Below, in pieces: positions 1-11,609 of a stretch of 64,000 bases of DNA; within the stretch, counting starts at the first letter, position 1, and each line of letters begins with the position of its first letter. The position numbers and the translations under genes were made by a program. This stretch comes from Symbiodinium natans. Taxonomy: Eukaryota; Sar; Dinophyceae; Suessiales; Symbiodiniaceae. The stretch covers positions 854,657 to 918,656 of the forward strand of contig CAJNDS010000447.1 of NCBI GenBank assembly GCA_905221605.1, given 5' to 3'. The notes beneath the pieces are model-generated. The model searched no databases. It was given only the letters and a program-made list of their open reading frames with translations, and was not told the DNA's origin.

Positions 1-875
1 TTTACTGAATGTGTCGCCCGGTTGTGGCCACCCCGAATGACTACTTTACCACATGCGTCGCCCGGCTTTGGCCACCCCGAAAGACCACTTTACCAAATGT
101 GTCGCCCGGTTTTGGCTACCCCGAATGACCACTTTCCCACAGGTGTCGCCCCACTTTACCGAATGTGTCGCCCGGTTTGGCCACCCCGAATGACCACTTT
201 ACCAAATGTGTCGCCCGGTGTTGGCCACCCCGAATGACCTTTTCTAAAATTGTGGCCCAATTTTGGCCACCCCGAATGACCGCTTTGCAATATGCGACGC
301 CCGGTTTTGGCCACCCCGAATGACCGCTTTACCAAATGTGTCGCCCGCTTTTGGCCACCCCGAATGACCACTTTACTGGATATGTTGCCCGGTTTGCCAC
401 TTTTTCGGCCCGGTTTTGGACCACCTTACTCAATGTGTCGCCCGGTTTTGGCCCCGAATGGCCGCTTTTCCAAATGCGTCGCCCGGTTTTGGCCACCCCG
501 AATGACCACTTGACTAAATGCGTCGGCCGGTTTTGGCCACCCCGGATAACCACTTTACGAAATGTGTCGCCCGGTGTTGGCCACCCCGAATGACCACTTT
601 GCTAAATGATGTGTCGCCCGGTTCTGGCCACCCCGAATGACTACTTTACCAAATGTGTCGCCCGGTTTTTGCCGCCCCGAATGACTGCTTTACTATAGAT
701 GTGTCGCCCGGTTTTGGCCACCCCGAATGGCCACTCTACCGAATGTGTCGCCCGGTTCTGGCCACCCCGAATGACCATTTTACCAAATGTGTCGCTCAGT
801 TTTGGCCACCCCGAATGACCACTTGACCAAATGTGTCGCCCGGTTTGGCCACCCCGAATGAATGTGCCGTTTTGG
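1..875. repeat. Minisatellite, about 44-bp unit
   Basis: About 19 imperfect head-to-tail copies of a roughly 44-base unit fill the start of the window. Each copy contains GTGTCGCCCGGTTTTGGCCA followed by CCCCGAATGACC. Copies differ by substitutions and small indels, for example the shortened copies near 140-170 and 400-430. The short reading frames across it follow the repeat and do not look like genes. The array probably continues to the left of the window. Confidence 0.95.
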
Positions 876-879
876 CCAT

Positions 880-1225
880 ATCACTATCTTCCGACTGTGA
901 GCATTTCCTTGCTGTCATACTGCTGTGGGCATTTCCTCGCAATCTTCCTACTGTGAGCATGTCCTTGCTGTCATACTGGTGTGTGCATTTCCTTGCTATC
1001 TTCATGCTGTGGGCATTTCCTCGCCTTCCTGCCGGTGAGCAGTTCCTTGCTGTCACTGCTGTGGGCATTTCCTCACTATCTTCCTGCTGTGGGCATTTCC
1101 TTGCTGTCATCCTGCTGTGAGCATTTCTTTGCTGTCAAGCTGCTGTGAGCAGTTCCTTGCTATCTTCTGCTGTGGGCATTTCCTTGCTGTCCTGCTGTGA
1201 GCATTTCCTTGCTGTCCTGCTGTGG
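880..1225. repeat. Second minisatellite, about 27-33-bp unit
   Basis: About 11 diverged copies of a unit built around CTGTGAGCATTTCCTTGCTG, alternating with a GTGGGCATTTCCT variant. It directly follows the 44-bp array with no gene between them. Sequence from 1225 to 1470 is unique and shows nothing recognisable. Confidence 0.9.
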
Positions 1226-1469
1226 GCCAATCTTTTTGTTCTGATCAATTCTGCAAATGAACGCCGATATCTTGATGAGGGCTTCAAGCACAAAACGGTC
1301 AGAATCGAAACCGCTGTCTTGTGCACTGTGTGTTGCGGACTCTGTTGCTCCATGCCCTACCCACGAACCAAAAATCAATCTGAGCATACCTGATAGCATC
1401 ACACGGAGGGCCAGCCTCGCTTGAGGCGTCAGATGCAACGTTTTGCATATTGAACTTGTATGTGATAGG

Positions 1470-1770
1470 CTCTTCCTTCCTTTCCTTTCTTTTCCTTTCT
1501 TTTCCTTTCCTTTCCTTGCCTTCCTTTCCCTTCCTTTCCTTTCCTTTCCTTCGCTTCCCTTTCCTTTGTTTCCCTTTCCTTTCCTTCGTCCTTTCCTGCC
1601 TTCCTTGCCTTCCTTCCTTCCTTCTTTCTTTCTTTTTTTCTTTCTTTATGTCTTTCTCTCTCTTCTCTCTCTCTCTCTCTCTCCCCCACGCTCTCTCTTC
1701 TCTCTCTCTCTCCCTCTCTCTCTCTCTCGCTCTCTCGCGCTCTCGCTCGCTCTCGCTCGCTCTCCCTCCG
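1470..1770. repeat. Polypyrimidine simple-sequence tract
   Basis: Almost pure C/T on the plus strand: a (TTTCC)n-like block to about 1620, then TTTC-rich sequence, then (TC)n to about 1770. Long reading frames here encode only Leu/Ser/Phe or Arg/Glu/Lys runs and are not genes. Confidence 0.93.
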
Positions 1771-1807
1771 TGTACCGTTTTTGCACCTCCTGCCTGGCCA
1801 CGCTGCC

Positions 1808-1955
1808 TCCACAGCGACTCCTCAAAGGCTTTCAAGGTGGCCGGTTGGTAGAAAGGGCGCCCGTCTTTGCCCTGGCCCAGTGCCGTCATCACCAGCGGCT
1901 GCAAGGCCCCTGTGGCATGGAGGGCATCGGGGCCCACAAAAACTGAGGCGGCCAC
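1808..1955 (-). CDS. Candidate exon of an unidentified minus-strand gene
   Basis: On the minus strand this stretch reads as ordinary, non-repetitive protein containing FVGPDALHATGALQPLVM and GRPFYQPATLKAFEESLW, before the frame runs into the polypyrimidine tract. I do not recognise the family. It lies downstream of, and on the same strand as, the PPR gene at 3.1-4.0 kb, so it could be a 3' exon of that gene or of a separate one. A further possible exon lies at about 2030-2170 (minus strand, HDGWAVAAKHGCAHSG). Nothing convincing is seen between 2170 and 3150. Confidence 0.35.
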
Positions 1956-3149
1956 ATTTCCTCAGCACAAGGTGGACAGTCCCGATGCCCCCCTTTTTTT
2001 CGTTGGGGGAGCAATCTAAGTGCAGCTTCTGTATGACAAGGCAGGACTTCTCATTTGCCAACGGATCTTGCAAGCCACAGCAACCCGAGTGAGCGCAGCC
2101 ATGCTTCGCAGCCACTGCCCATCCATCATGAAGCACTGCAGCAGCCCAAGCCTCACGCATCCCTGGACAAGTGAAGGAAGCCCGTGAATCCAATGAAGCA
2201 CCAATCAGATCGAGGCGCAAAAGCGTGTCCTTGGATCTGCGGCTTCACGTCACTTTCCAGCACTTTTCAACCATTTCCTACCCTGTTCCGCTACTGTGCC
2301 ACTTGGGCTACAGTTGTGGCTTGTGGGCTCTGCGCCCATCTTTACTCCAAATGCCTGATTAAGTTACTACGTTCCGCGTTTTGCCGGGCGGCCCAGCGCC
2401 GGTGTTTGCTGCCGGCTGCCAGCGACCAGCCCTCCAAACCCTGCTCATCGCACTGCACGATGCAGTAGTGCAGGGGCTGCCCGGAAGTCGCGAGGCCTCA
2501 ACCACAACCCTCCCAAACGAAACTGTACCCAACCCCCCCCCCCCTCCCAAAAAAAGCCAAAGCTTCTTGTGCCATCCCCTGCACCTGCCTTCCTCCGAGC
2601 CCAGCGTTGGGTCTGGAGAGGGGCCCCAGAAACGCCCCGGCATTTCAAGGCGCAGCGCCCGCAGCTGCTGCTCGGCGGCCCTAAACGAGGGGGTGGGGAA
2701 ACGGGGCGCGCAGACGCAAAGCTTCACAGATGTTCACTGGTGTGCACTGGTTCATGGGCAGCTGACACGGTTGGAGCACTTCAACTTAGAGCTGCTGAAG
2801 CTCCCAGCACTTGAGGCTGGCCCACTTTGGGTCTGAACTAGGCCGAGCATCTCCAGTGCACGCGTGATCGATCGGTAGGTCACGTCATCCTAGCCAGCAC
2901 CACATGTAAACCCTCTGCTTGGCGCCGTGCATGATGATCATATGAGGACACGTGCACTGCAGAACCATAAACCAGGCGGCTGGCTGCAGCTTGGCTTGGC
3001 CCAAGGCCTCATGAGCGGGATGTAATAATTACGCGGACCAGAGTCGGCCCCTCGACCCTCTAAGGCCCTAAGGCCCTAAGGGTCGGAGCTGCGAAAAACC
3101 CATAGCACGGCCTTCTTAGAGGGTTCTAAGGTAAGTCGAGTTGCTTTCA

Positions 3150-3972
3150 TCAGCTGAAGCGACCATTGCCAGCGGCCTGCGACCTCGCAGGCGGCAAGGG
3201 CCTCAACACCAAGACGAGAAAGACTCCGAAAGACTCCCAACGACTCGCCATGTTCAGGTTGTTTCGTGTGCGCTGTGCAGCCGCTGCACTGCATGAAGCC
3301 CTTTGCTTGCTTTTTGCATGAGGGGTGGGAGGGTCGGGGGCAGCCTCTTCCTGGCAGAAACCGTTTGGGTCTTGGGCTCCAACCGCATTGAATGCGACGA
3401 TGTCAGGAGCGACTTTGTCTCCCACCATATCCCAAATAAGCCTCAAAGAGTCCTGCCACAAACCTCAGTGCCCGGGGGTTTCCCCTTAGACGTGAAGGCT
3501 TGGAGAGATCTGGACCAGCTGGATGAGCATCGAAAGGATGTATAGGGATGCGTGCAAGGCTCCCGCGCGGCTGGAAGCCGTCAGGGCATTGGTGTAGGAG
3601 AACAAATCGCCAAGTACCTCCCGGCCTCCTGAGAAAAAATGGGGACAAAGCAGCACATGCCGCAACATGATCCCGGACTAGTGAGCAGGGATAGGCAAGG
3701 TGAGCTCGTTGGAGATAAGCGGCTCATCTGTCGCAGCAATTCGAGCGTCTGCTGCCAGTTCTCCCTGCTTAAGCAGGCATTCATGGCATTGTTGTAGGCA
3801 ACTGGCTTCGCTGCCAGACTACCTGCAGGCACCACCGGTGGAACGCCACAGCTGCAAGACTACAGTATTACGTCCAAGCTGCGGGCATGCATCTCTGACA
3901 AGACGTCACACGCCCTCTGCCAGTAGTTCTTGCGGGAAAAAGCAATGACCACACTGGTGTAGTCATGGGCCT
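3150..3972 (-). CDS. Pentatricopeptide-repeat (PPR) protein, partial exon set
   Basis: Five short minus-strand segments each carry a PPR-like helix pair. They are about 3972-3868 (DYTSVVIAFSRKNYWQRA), 3815-3711 (VAYNNAMNACLSRENWQQTL), 3612-3503 (FSYTNALTASSRAG), 3463-3386 (LRLIWDMVGDKVAPDIVAFN) and 3300-3150 (EALAACEVAGRWQWSLQLM). The pattern of an opening Tyr/Phe-Asn-Ala helix followed by Trp-x2-x-Leu-x-Leu-Leu is typical of PPR motifs. Such proteins usually bind organellar RNA, often in a sequence-specific way, and are numerous in dinoflagellates. Frame changes between segments imply introns of about 40-100 bases. No start, stop or transit peptide could be placed. Sequence from 4000 to 4630 may hold more N-terminal exons but shows no clear PPR motif. 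The family is fairly certain, the gene model is not. Confidence 0.65.
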
Positions 3973-4899
3973 GACAAGCGACAAACGGCAATGAACACAG
4001 AAACCATCAAAGGGATCCCAAGCGCGCTGTCTGCAGCCAGGGCGCGCTGGAAAGGCAGTCCCTTTCCCGAAGCCTTGCCCCCAACATGCAAAGATTGGCG
4101 GGATTGTCAACATGAGTTGTGACAATGGTTGTGCGAATTCGACAAACCTTTGCGGCACTCTGTGCGGTAATTGGCCCAAGGTCCAAGATGCCGCTGCACT
4201 GCTTGCAGGATACCTCCTTCGGTCCTGGAAGCGCTTTCTCGAAACCAAAGCAACAAAACTGGTTGACTGCCGGCACCGGCGACTTTCGTAGTGCTGCGAC
4301 ATACTGCGAGCAAGCGTCTCCTCCCGCAGCATTTCGCTCATCAACGCCCGCTGCTGCGGGTCTGACTTGCGGAAGCCTCCACTCTTTGGCCGCCCGAATG
4401 CCCGAAATGCGGCACGCAACAGACCTTGTGGCTACGTGCTGAGCCGCCCACGCTTGTTGGGGGAATGGGGCCGGCGGGCGGCATGCCTTGTCCACATGCA
4501 ACAGCGCCCATGTGCTCATCGGGGGCGCGAGTCCCCCGCTTTGTCCCAAGCCCCGAACCTCTGACAGCGCCACGCACCAGCCCGTGCAGATGCCTTGGAG
4601 CTGCAGGGAACGCAACATGGGCCCCGCCAACGAAAGCTAGGGCGGAAGGGTGGTGCGGCCCACACATGGAAGAACAAACAGTGCCTGGACCAGAGGCTTT
4701 CCAAGGCTTCGGGCCTTAAGACGAGGGTGTTTACAAGAGACAGCCCGGAAACGTGTTGCACAAATGCCTTGAGAGAGATGGTGGTGGTTCAGCAGAGCTC
4801 CATGGCCCTCCGACCTCTTCTGGGCCTCTCTTGGGCTTCCCGAATTTTGGGGCCTCCCGGGCGGGGGGGGGGGGGGTCAAAAGAGAAGGGGATGTGAAG

Positions 4900-6035
4900 G
4901 GTGTTACCTGTGACAGGCGTTGTGGGGGATGTTGCTGGCGTATTTGTGCAGGGTGTGTTCGCTGATGTTGGTGTCAAAGCCTTCATTTTGGGGAATGGCA
5001 TAGCGCAGATGGAGAGGAACGATCTCTTGCTGGGCTAGATTTCCATGACAACTGCTCCAATGCTGCCGGGGCTCACGAGCCCTGCCGTTCACATGGTCGG
5101 CCAGTACGAAAGCTCCGCCGGAGGGCGAAGTGCGACAGGCATGGATAGCATCGACTTGAACCAGGGACGTTCGCCCGGCCACTTCGGGCATGTCTATTCG
5201 CTGTCTCGAGCCCCTCGTAGCCACGGCATAGTCAAAGCAGATCGCAACACTTTGCCCATCACACCGCCCTCCCTGCCTTGGCCGGAGCTCATCAGAACTG
5301 GGTGCAGCCTGAGGTTTTCTGCTGACAGGAATCCAGACTTTAGGGCGGCGGCTGAGGTCCATGCGGGTTTCCGGGCCATGGCAGCAGTGTCCTCCGTGCC
5401 CTCGCGCGCCTGCCACTGTCCCACTTTCTCCACACATGGCTGCAGTTGCAGGACTCCAGCAGCGGAGACAGCCACACATCTTGAAGCTCCTGGTAGCTGC
5501 GGTATCGCCGACAGCAAAAACAGGCACGCCACGCTGCCATTGCTCTCAGGGCGCTTCTTCCAAGTCTCTCAAAAAAGTCCCCCCAGGTCCAGATTTTGGG
5601 GTTGCTGGGTAGCGGTGCTCTTCGGCTGCGTTTGGTATGCCCATGTTTGCTGATGCACAACTTGCACTGGCCCTGTTTACCTGTTTGGAGCGGCCTGGAC
5701 ATCGGCCAACCATGAGTCTAGGCTCGAAGTTGTCATCGTGCTTAAAGCTCCGGCCAAGCTCCTCGCAGCAAAAGCAGCCTTATCTGCCTGTCGGCGTCTT
5801 TTGCTCATGCGGAGGCGTCGGAGCCATCTCCCGCGGTTGCGCCGTAGGCATCCTGACGCCAAACCCAAGGATAAACCTTATGAATGGATAAGCTTGAAGA
5901 ATTTTGGCTTGAAAAGTTGTGAAGCGCTGCTTTGCCACTCATGGTTGTCTCCTCGGCAAAGCTTCGCAGCTTCTGTGCTTCACGGCGTTCGGCAGCTGTC
6001 TGGACCTCAGGATTCGCTCTGAGGGCCGGTGCCAC
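4900..6035 (-). CDS. Candidate exons of an unidentified minus-strand gene
   Basis: Several minus-strand stretches read like normal protein: about 6020-5930 (AERREAQKLRSFAEETTM), 5800-5720 (DKAAFAARSLAGAL), 5600-5480 (WGDFFERLGRSALRAMAAW, then YRSYQELQDVW) and 5015-4900 (NEGFDTNISEHTLHKYASNI). They share strand and spacing with the neighbouring multi-exon genes, so they are probably exons of one gene between the helicase and the PPR gene. I recognise no domain, and frames and splice sites were not resolved. Confidence 0.3.
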
Positions 6036-6289
6036 GCAGAAATGGCCCTAAGCTTTTGGGAGCCTGTCCCGGTAGGTGCCCCCTGCACAACCAGGGGCCA
6101 AACACCTGCGCCCTGCAAGCGGACGTCCTGTGCACCATAGCCTCCTGGCACAACTGCTCAGAAGTCACGTTCACCGAACTCCGAGCCGCACCAGCCTCCA
6201 GCTGAGCTGTGTCCTAGAGCCTCCGGGTCGCTCACTAACTGAATTCATCTTGGGGCACACGTCGACTTGCAGGATGCTCGGAGCCTCCA

Positions 6290-9200
6290 AGGTCTCGAGG
6301 TCCTCGCCCGTGGAGATGGCCATCCCCAGCAGCCAGGGCGGAATCTGTGCGCGACAGGAACACCGCAGGGGCGCGCGCTTTTCTTGGAGATCACTTGCGC
6401 TGGAAGCCTTTGCACCCGCTTCTGCCAGGCACTTGACGAGGTCCTTGCTCAGTCCTGGACCGCCACGCCCAAAGCCAGAAACCTTCTTGGAGCCCCTTTC
6501 CAAACTGATCTGGGGCTTTGGCCCTTTGCCCGAGCATTTGCAAACCCGATGGAGAGGCCGTTCCTCGTACACACGCTCTCTTCTCCTCTTCCTCCTCCTC
6601 CTCGTCCTAACATTCCTCTTCTTGTTCCTGCACGCTTACAGCGACATCGCGAGAGAAACCCAACATTTCGCGCAAACCCGACAACAAGTGCGCCAGCAGA
6701 ATTTGGATGAACCCCTGGATCCAGGCGATGCACCGGCCCAAGCGGCCCGTCCGGCCTGACCGGTGCCTCATGGCTGCTGTCACGTCAAGGCAATGCGGCA
6801 AGGCTTCACTTTTTTCATCCCCCGTCCCACTCAGTTAGTGCTCCAGTCCTTAAGGTCATACTCTTAATTGCGAGCAAAATGTGGCTGTGCACTGTGCAGC
6901 TACGGATGCTGGGCGCCCTGGCACAAAGTCGTCGATCCTGCCGGGCCAGGCCGGGGCATGCTGCAGCAGGAATCAGCACGAATCAGCACGGGACGTCATG
7001 ATTCGCATGTTCATCCACACATGCCTTCGCGGCAAGTCGTAGTGCACCACGCACGTGATGTCTGGAATGTCCAGACCACGGGCAGCGACATCTGTGGCCA
7101 CCAGAACGGCCGCAGAGTCCCTTGCCAAAACGTCAGAGAATACCCGAATCCTCTTCCAGAACCCGTTCCGAACCTGGAGTTTGAGATGTGGCCCTCCGCG
7201 TGGCGGCGGAAGAGCTGCAGCGCCTTCTCGCGGGCGTCCTCCGACTCTTCACATATCTTCACGTCATATCACAGCTGCAGTCTACACACCCGGTCGATAT
7301 ATTGTCTGGTAGAGGAGCTCAATGTTGCAAGCCACGCCTGCTTCTTGTCACCGTGTATGGAGAAGGCGCGAAATCTCCAAGCCCGAATCTTGTCTTCGAT
7401 CAGCCGGACTGCGTCCTTGCACCCCATATCCCTCATGTCAATCACTGCTACACTGCTACTAGGTATGGGCCAAAGTCTATATGTATATATATATACAGAT
7501 ATATATATATATATAATCTTTTTGTGTATTTATGCATCTATATTTATATACATGTACATATACGTATGACATACATGCATACATGCATACCACACCACAC
7601 CACACCAAACCACCCAACACAACACGACACAAGACAAGACAAGACAATACAACACAAGACAAGACAAATAACACGAGACAAGACAACACAACACAAGACA
7701 AGACAAGACAAGAAATGCGCAAGACAAGACAACGCGCAAGACAAGACAAAACAAGACAAGACACGACACTCACGACAAGACAAGACAAGACACATATATT
7801 ACATTAATTACATAAATTACATGAATTACATTAATTACATTAATTACATTAATTACATGAATTACATGAATTACATGAATTACATGAATTACATTAATTA
7901 CATTAACTACATTAACTACATTAACTACATTAACTACATTAATTACACTAATTACAGTAATTACATTAATTACATTAATTACATGAATTACATGAATTAC
8001 ATGAATTACATGAATTACATTAATTACATTAATTACATTAATTACATTAATTACATTAATTACATATAACTACATTAATTACATTACATTACATTACAAT
8101 ACATTTACATTTACATTTACATGTACATGTACATTTACATTACATTACATTAGTTTGCCTTACTTTGTATGACATTACATCACATCACATCACATTGCAT
8201 TGCATTACATCACATTGCATTACATTACATCACATGCATACATACATACATACATACATTTCGCCACATTGAGTAAGGTTGTATTGAAGCAGGATCCATC
8301 TGTCACCTTGGTGTTTGCGAAGACCAAAACGCTGCATGGCCCCTTCACACTGCTCTCCAAAGCCAGGAGGGTGCCCAGGAGTGCCTTCAGAGCGGAAACT
8401 TTAATTTAAAGCTCCATACAGGAACTGTCAACGGGCGGTCACCTGATGCTTAGACGCTTTCCCCGGCCTGAGCCTTCCGCTGATCCTCCACCCAAACCAG
8501 ACGCTGCTCGACCTTTGCCCAACACAGATGGGCCACATTTTGCCACATTCCAGTGCCACAGCAGAGCGCCCCACCGTTTGGGCAGCGCCACCTACGCGTC
8601 CCACAGCCACGAAGGTGTAGGCATCCAAGAAGTCTGCGGCCAAGTGCTGCCTCGAAAGTTGGACAGGCAGACATGGAATAAAATTGAGCTGCATGGCATT
8701 CTAGTCATTCCAGTTCCACTGGTGGCCCGGCACTCCGATCCCAAAGGTGGCACTGAACATGGCCGTCCTTGCTGATGCGCGGTGTCTTGTAGGATCTTGT
8801 GAATCTCACAGCTCGAGCAGATCGATGAGTCTACGGCTGGCGTCCGCCTCCTGTCCGTGGCATTCGCCTAAGAAGGCCGGCAATGCCGAGTTAACGCACG
8901 CAGCAAAGCATTGCACGTGCCTGGTAAGCAGAATGCGAATTTGGTCCTCGAAGCCTGCACTGATTGTCTCCCAGCTTTCAGCTTCACTGAGACAGACCGT
9001 TGCCTAGGTCGAGCATCTGGTCTGCCTGCTCGATCACGAGAAGAGCTACAGTACGGAAGCTGCACAGGCCATCGGCAAAACGTTCTCTCAGAGCACACTG
9101 GCCACAGGCAGTACAGCTGGCTGAAGTGGAAAAACCAAAACAAAAATGGCACACTGGGGAATTTTCATTGGCGGGCCCTCCGGACGATGTGCACAAAAGG

Positions 9201-10220
9201 CCACCGTCCCCCACTTGCGCGGCCTTCCCGCGAGAAAACTAAACTGCCTTCCCGGTGATTTCCCAATGGCGGGGCCCACTTGAGCAAGACATGCAAGAAT
9301 GGCGCGGAAGAAAGGAAACACAAAAAATCTCTCATAGGGTTTGGGAAACCTTCGCATCATGCATCTGGTTCTCCCTCTCTCTCCACCCGTTTTGCTACTG
9401 TGCGTCATGCTTGTGATAGAAAGTCCGGGTCAAGGTTCTCAACCAAGCTTTGTTGCAACAACATGTGATAAGAGAAGAGCAACAGCGCAGCACTTGTTGT
9501 TTGGCACTGTTTATCGCGGTTCGCCTGCCCAAAACGTGCAATCTGCCGATGAAGAGCTATAGCTGTGTAGATGCTGTTCGCCCTCGCAGCTTGCTCCATG
9601 CTTCTGCATGTTCCGCTGCAGAGCCACTACTGTACACTCTAGGCCCGTTGGCCTCGTCGAGCACAGCAGCCTCCACGTCGCGAAGCACCACATCTCCTAA
9701 GGGCTTAAAGGGCCCCATTTGAGCACACGCCCCTCCTCCCAAAACCCCCTCCGCATCCCATCATGCCTCGATCACAGGCATCCTCCAAGCGCCCGGGCCT
9801 GGGGGACACTCGCATGGAACTTCATTGGACATGCATGCAGGTACATGCAGTTTCTTTGTTAGACCCTCTGAGTGCTGGGCGTGGCCACCAGAAGGTCAGC
9901 CCCTTGCGACAGCGCGTCGCGTGTGGATCGGTAGGGCCTCCAGGAGAGAAGTTCAGTATCGCAAAGGTCCCGCGTAAGAGCGGCCCGCGCTTGTTCTGGA
10001 TCCGAGATGCACACACTCCCCCATAGATCACGGCAACTTTGATGGAGGTCCCTGCCACCAACCAGGATGCCTCGCGGATGCCATGCCCGCTTTGCATGGA
10101 CAAAACAGCAAACAGCACCAGCGCACGGGGTCCTGTCGCCCTCTTCACCGATTCTAAGCGCACACGCGCGCGCGCCTCCCCGGCGATCTGCGCCGCGAGC
10201 TCCCGCGTGGGGGCCTTGAA
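6290..10220 (-). CDS. DEAD-box RNA helicase, DDX3/Ded1-like, multi-exon
   Basis: Ordered helicase motifs appear on the minus strand in separate exons. Motif Ia PTRELAAQI is near 10200, IKVAVIYGG near 10040 and GADLLVATP (motif Ib) near 9890. A motif II block VEAAVLDEAN is near 9690, and a second such block VIEQADQMLDLG lies near 9050. The DDX3-type stretch LAADFLDAYTFVAVGRVGG is near 8640, SVLVFANTK (motif IV) near 8340, VLVATDVAARGLDI (motif V) near 7090 and HRSGRTGRLGR (motif VI) near 6755. C-terminal helices LSKDLVKCLAEAGAK (near 6445) and IPPWLLGMA (near 6330) follow. The family unwinds RNA with ATP; DDX3/Ded1 members act in translation initiation. Motif I (Walker A, TGSGKT) was not found, and motif II is altered (see findings), so the gene may be degenerate or some exons may be missed. 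The intron between motifs IV and V holds the simple repeats at 7.48-8.26 kb. Confidence 0.8.
7483..8265. repeat. Compound microsatellite inside the helicase gene
   Basis: Consecutive simple-repeat blocks: (TA)n-like at 7483-7570, ACACC/ACAAG pentamers at about 7590-7795, ATTACATTA/ATTACATGA units at 7795-8090, then ATTTAC, ATTAC and CATA short repeats to about 8265. The plus-strand frame that crosses it (repeating Ile/Met-Asn-Tyr) is repeat-derived. It lies between the exons for helicase motifs IV and V, so it is intronic. Confidence 0.92.
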
Positions 10221-10524
10221 AACTGCAAAAGCCCAAGTCTGGGGCGGAAGGCTTCCATCTTCCGGGGTGCTCACAATCACGACAGCGCCCGGCCGCTTGG
10301 GTCCTCGCTGCCGTCCTCAAGAAACTGAGCCAAGGCTCCGGCTGCGCTTTTGCCGTTTTGAGACGTTTTGAAAATTGGCTGATGCACACTGCCGTGCACG
10401 CCGGATGGCCCACTTTTTTCTGCGCTCGCCAATGGCGCCCTCCGCGGCAGCTCTTCAAAATGGTGGCCTGTGTCGAACAGCGCCCCGAAATAAAAGAGCC
10501 GGCTATTGTGAGGAAGGGCACAGC

Positions 10525-11590
10525 AGTGGCCGGGACGGCACTTGCGGCCGCTGCAACTTCACGGGACTTTCGGGCGCGCTGCAGGTCGAGCAGTTGTATG
10601 CAGAGCGTTTGGAAGGTGCGAGGTCTATGTACCGATTCGGACTCTAACTGGTGAGACTCTCATGGCTTCTGGGCTGATCGGAGTGCGTCTTTCCAAGCAT
10701 ATCACGGCTCGAGGCAGCTGGCGCTGGTCTCGTCTCACCAACATGAGAAACGGTCGAAAACGGTCGAAAACGGCCGAGCACGATTGCGAGTGCTGGAACG
10801 CATCGTTTCTGTATCCCAGAAACTTGCTAGTTGGTCCGTGGCACAGAACTCTTGGCACGTTTTGACACTTCAGGCCACTTTGGGACTTACAAGATTTTGT
10901 TCAGCCGGCGCATTAAAGTCGCGGGAACCAAGCTGCCCGAACCAACATCCATAAGCCTTGCAACGCAAGCCAAAATCGAGAGGTGTCCCATCGCTGCGGC
11001 CTCACCCTGAAGCATTCCCTGTCCGCACAGCGCTACTGACAAGATTGTGACGAAGATGTGACAATTGACTGCCAAGTTCGGTCGGAATGCCAAGGGCAAG
11101 CTTTCGTGCAGATTAATTTGGATGTCACCTTCAAACTTCAACCGGGACGCCTGGCATTTTTCGAGAGGAAAACAGGTGTTTTCTGCGGTCTGCACTCTCA
11201 TGAGAAGCTTCACGGAGGCTCTTGAGTCTTGCTCGATGTAGGTTCGAGTTTGGGCTCTCAGGAGAGGCAAGCCGAGGCACACCACTGCGTGCACGAAATT
11301 CACAGCGGTCGTCAGCCGCGGTTGCATCAGAAATTGCGACCGTCCAGCCTGCCGCGACACATATCAGGCGCTGGGCCCATGGCCAACCCCTGCCGACAGC
11401 GCTCATATGTGCACCGGGGCCTATATCACACAACTTGTATGTACATAATTTTTAAGGTCTTCATCGAGATGGCTTCAAAGTGGACCGATTCATGCTCGGC
11501 TCCCATCTGAAGCTGCATCGGCCAGGCGGGAGAGTGTGCCTCGGCAAGGAAAGTCGTTGAGAAGGTCTCGTGTCGCTACGATCGGCCGGA
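10525..11590. other. Intergenic stretch or unassigned exons
   Basis: Between the helicase and the M20 peptidase. A minus-strand frame at about 10640-10500 (FQTLCIQLLDLQRARKSREV) could belong to the helicase N-terminus, because it lies directly upstream of motif Ia on the same strand. A 157-codon minus-strand frame at 10887-11360 has mixed composition and no recognised domain. No promoter or terminator signals could be identified. Confidence 0.4.
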
Positions 11591-11609
11591 CTTCACAAGC
11601 ATCAAGTGC

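Noticed and set aside
1..875. Regular repeats considered as a CRISPR array
   Set aside because: Units are contiguous and diverged without unique spacers, no cas genes are present, and the genome is eukaryotic. The same applies to 40215-41430.
7188..8069. 293-codon plus-strand frame with repeating Asn-Tyr-Ile/Met units
   Set aside because: Produced by the ATTACATTA microsatellite. The flanking minus-strand exons show that the region is a helicase intron.
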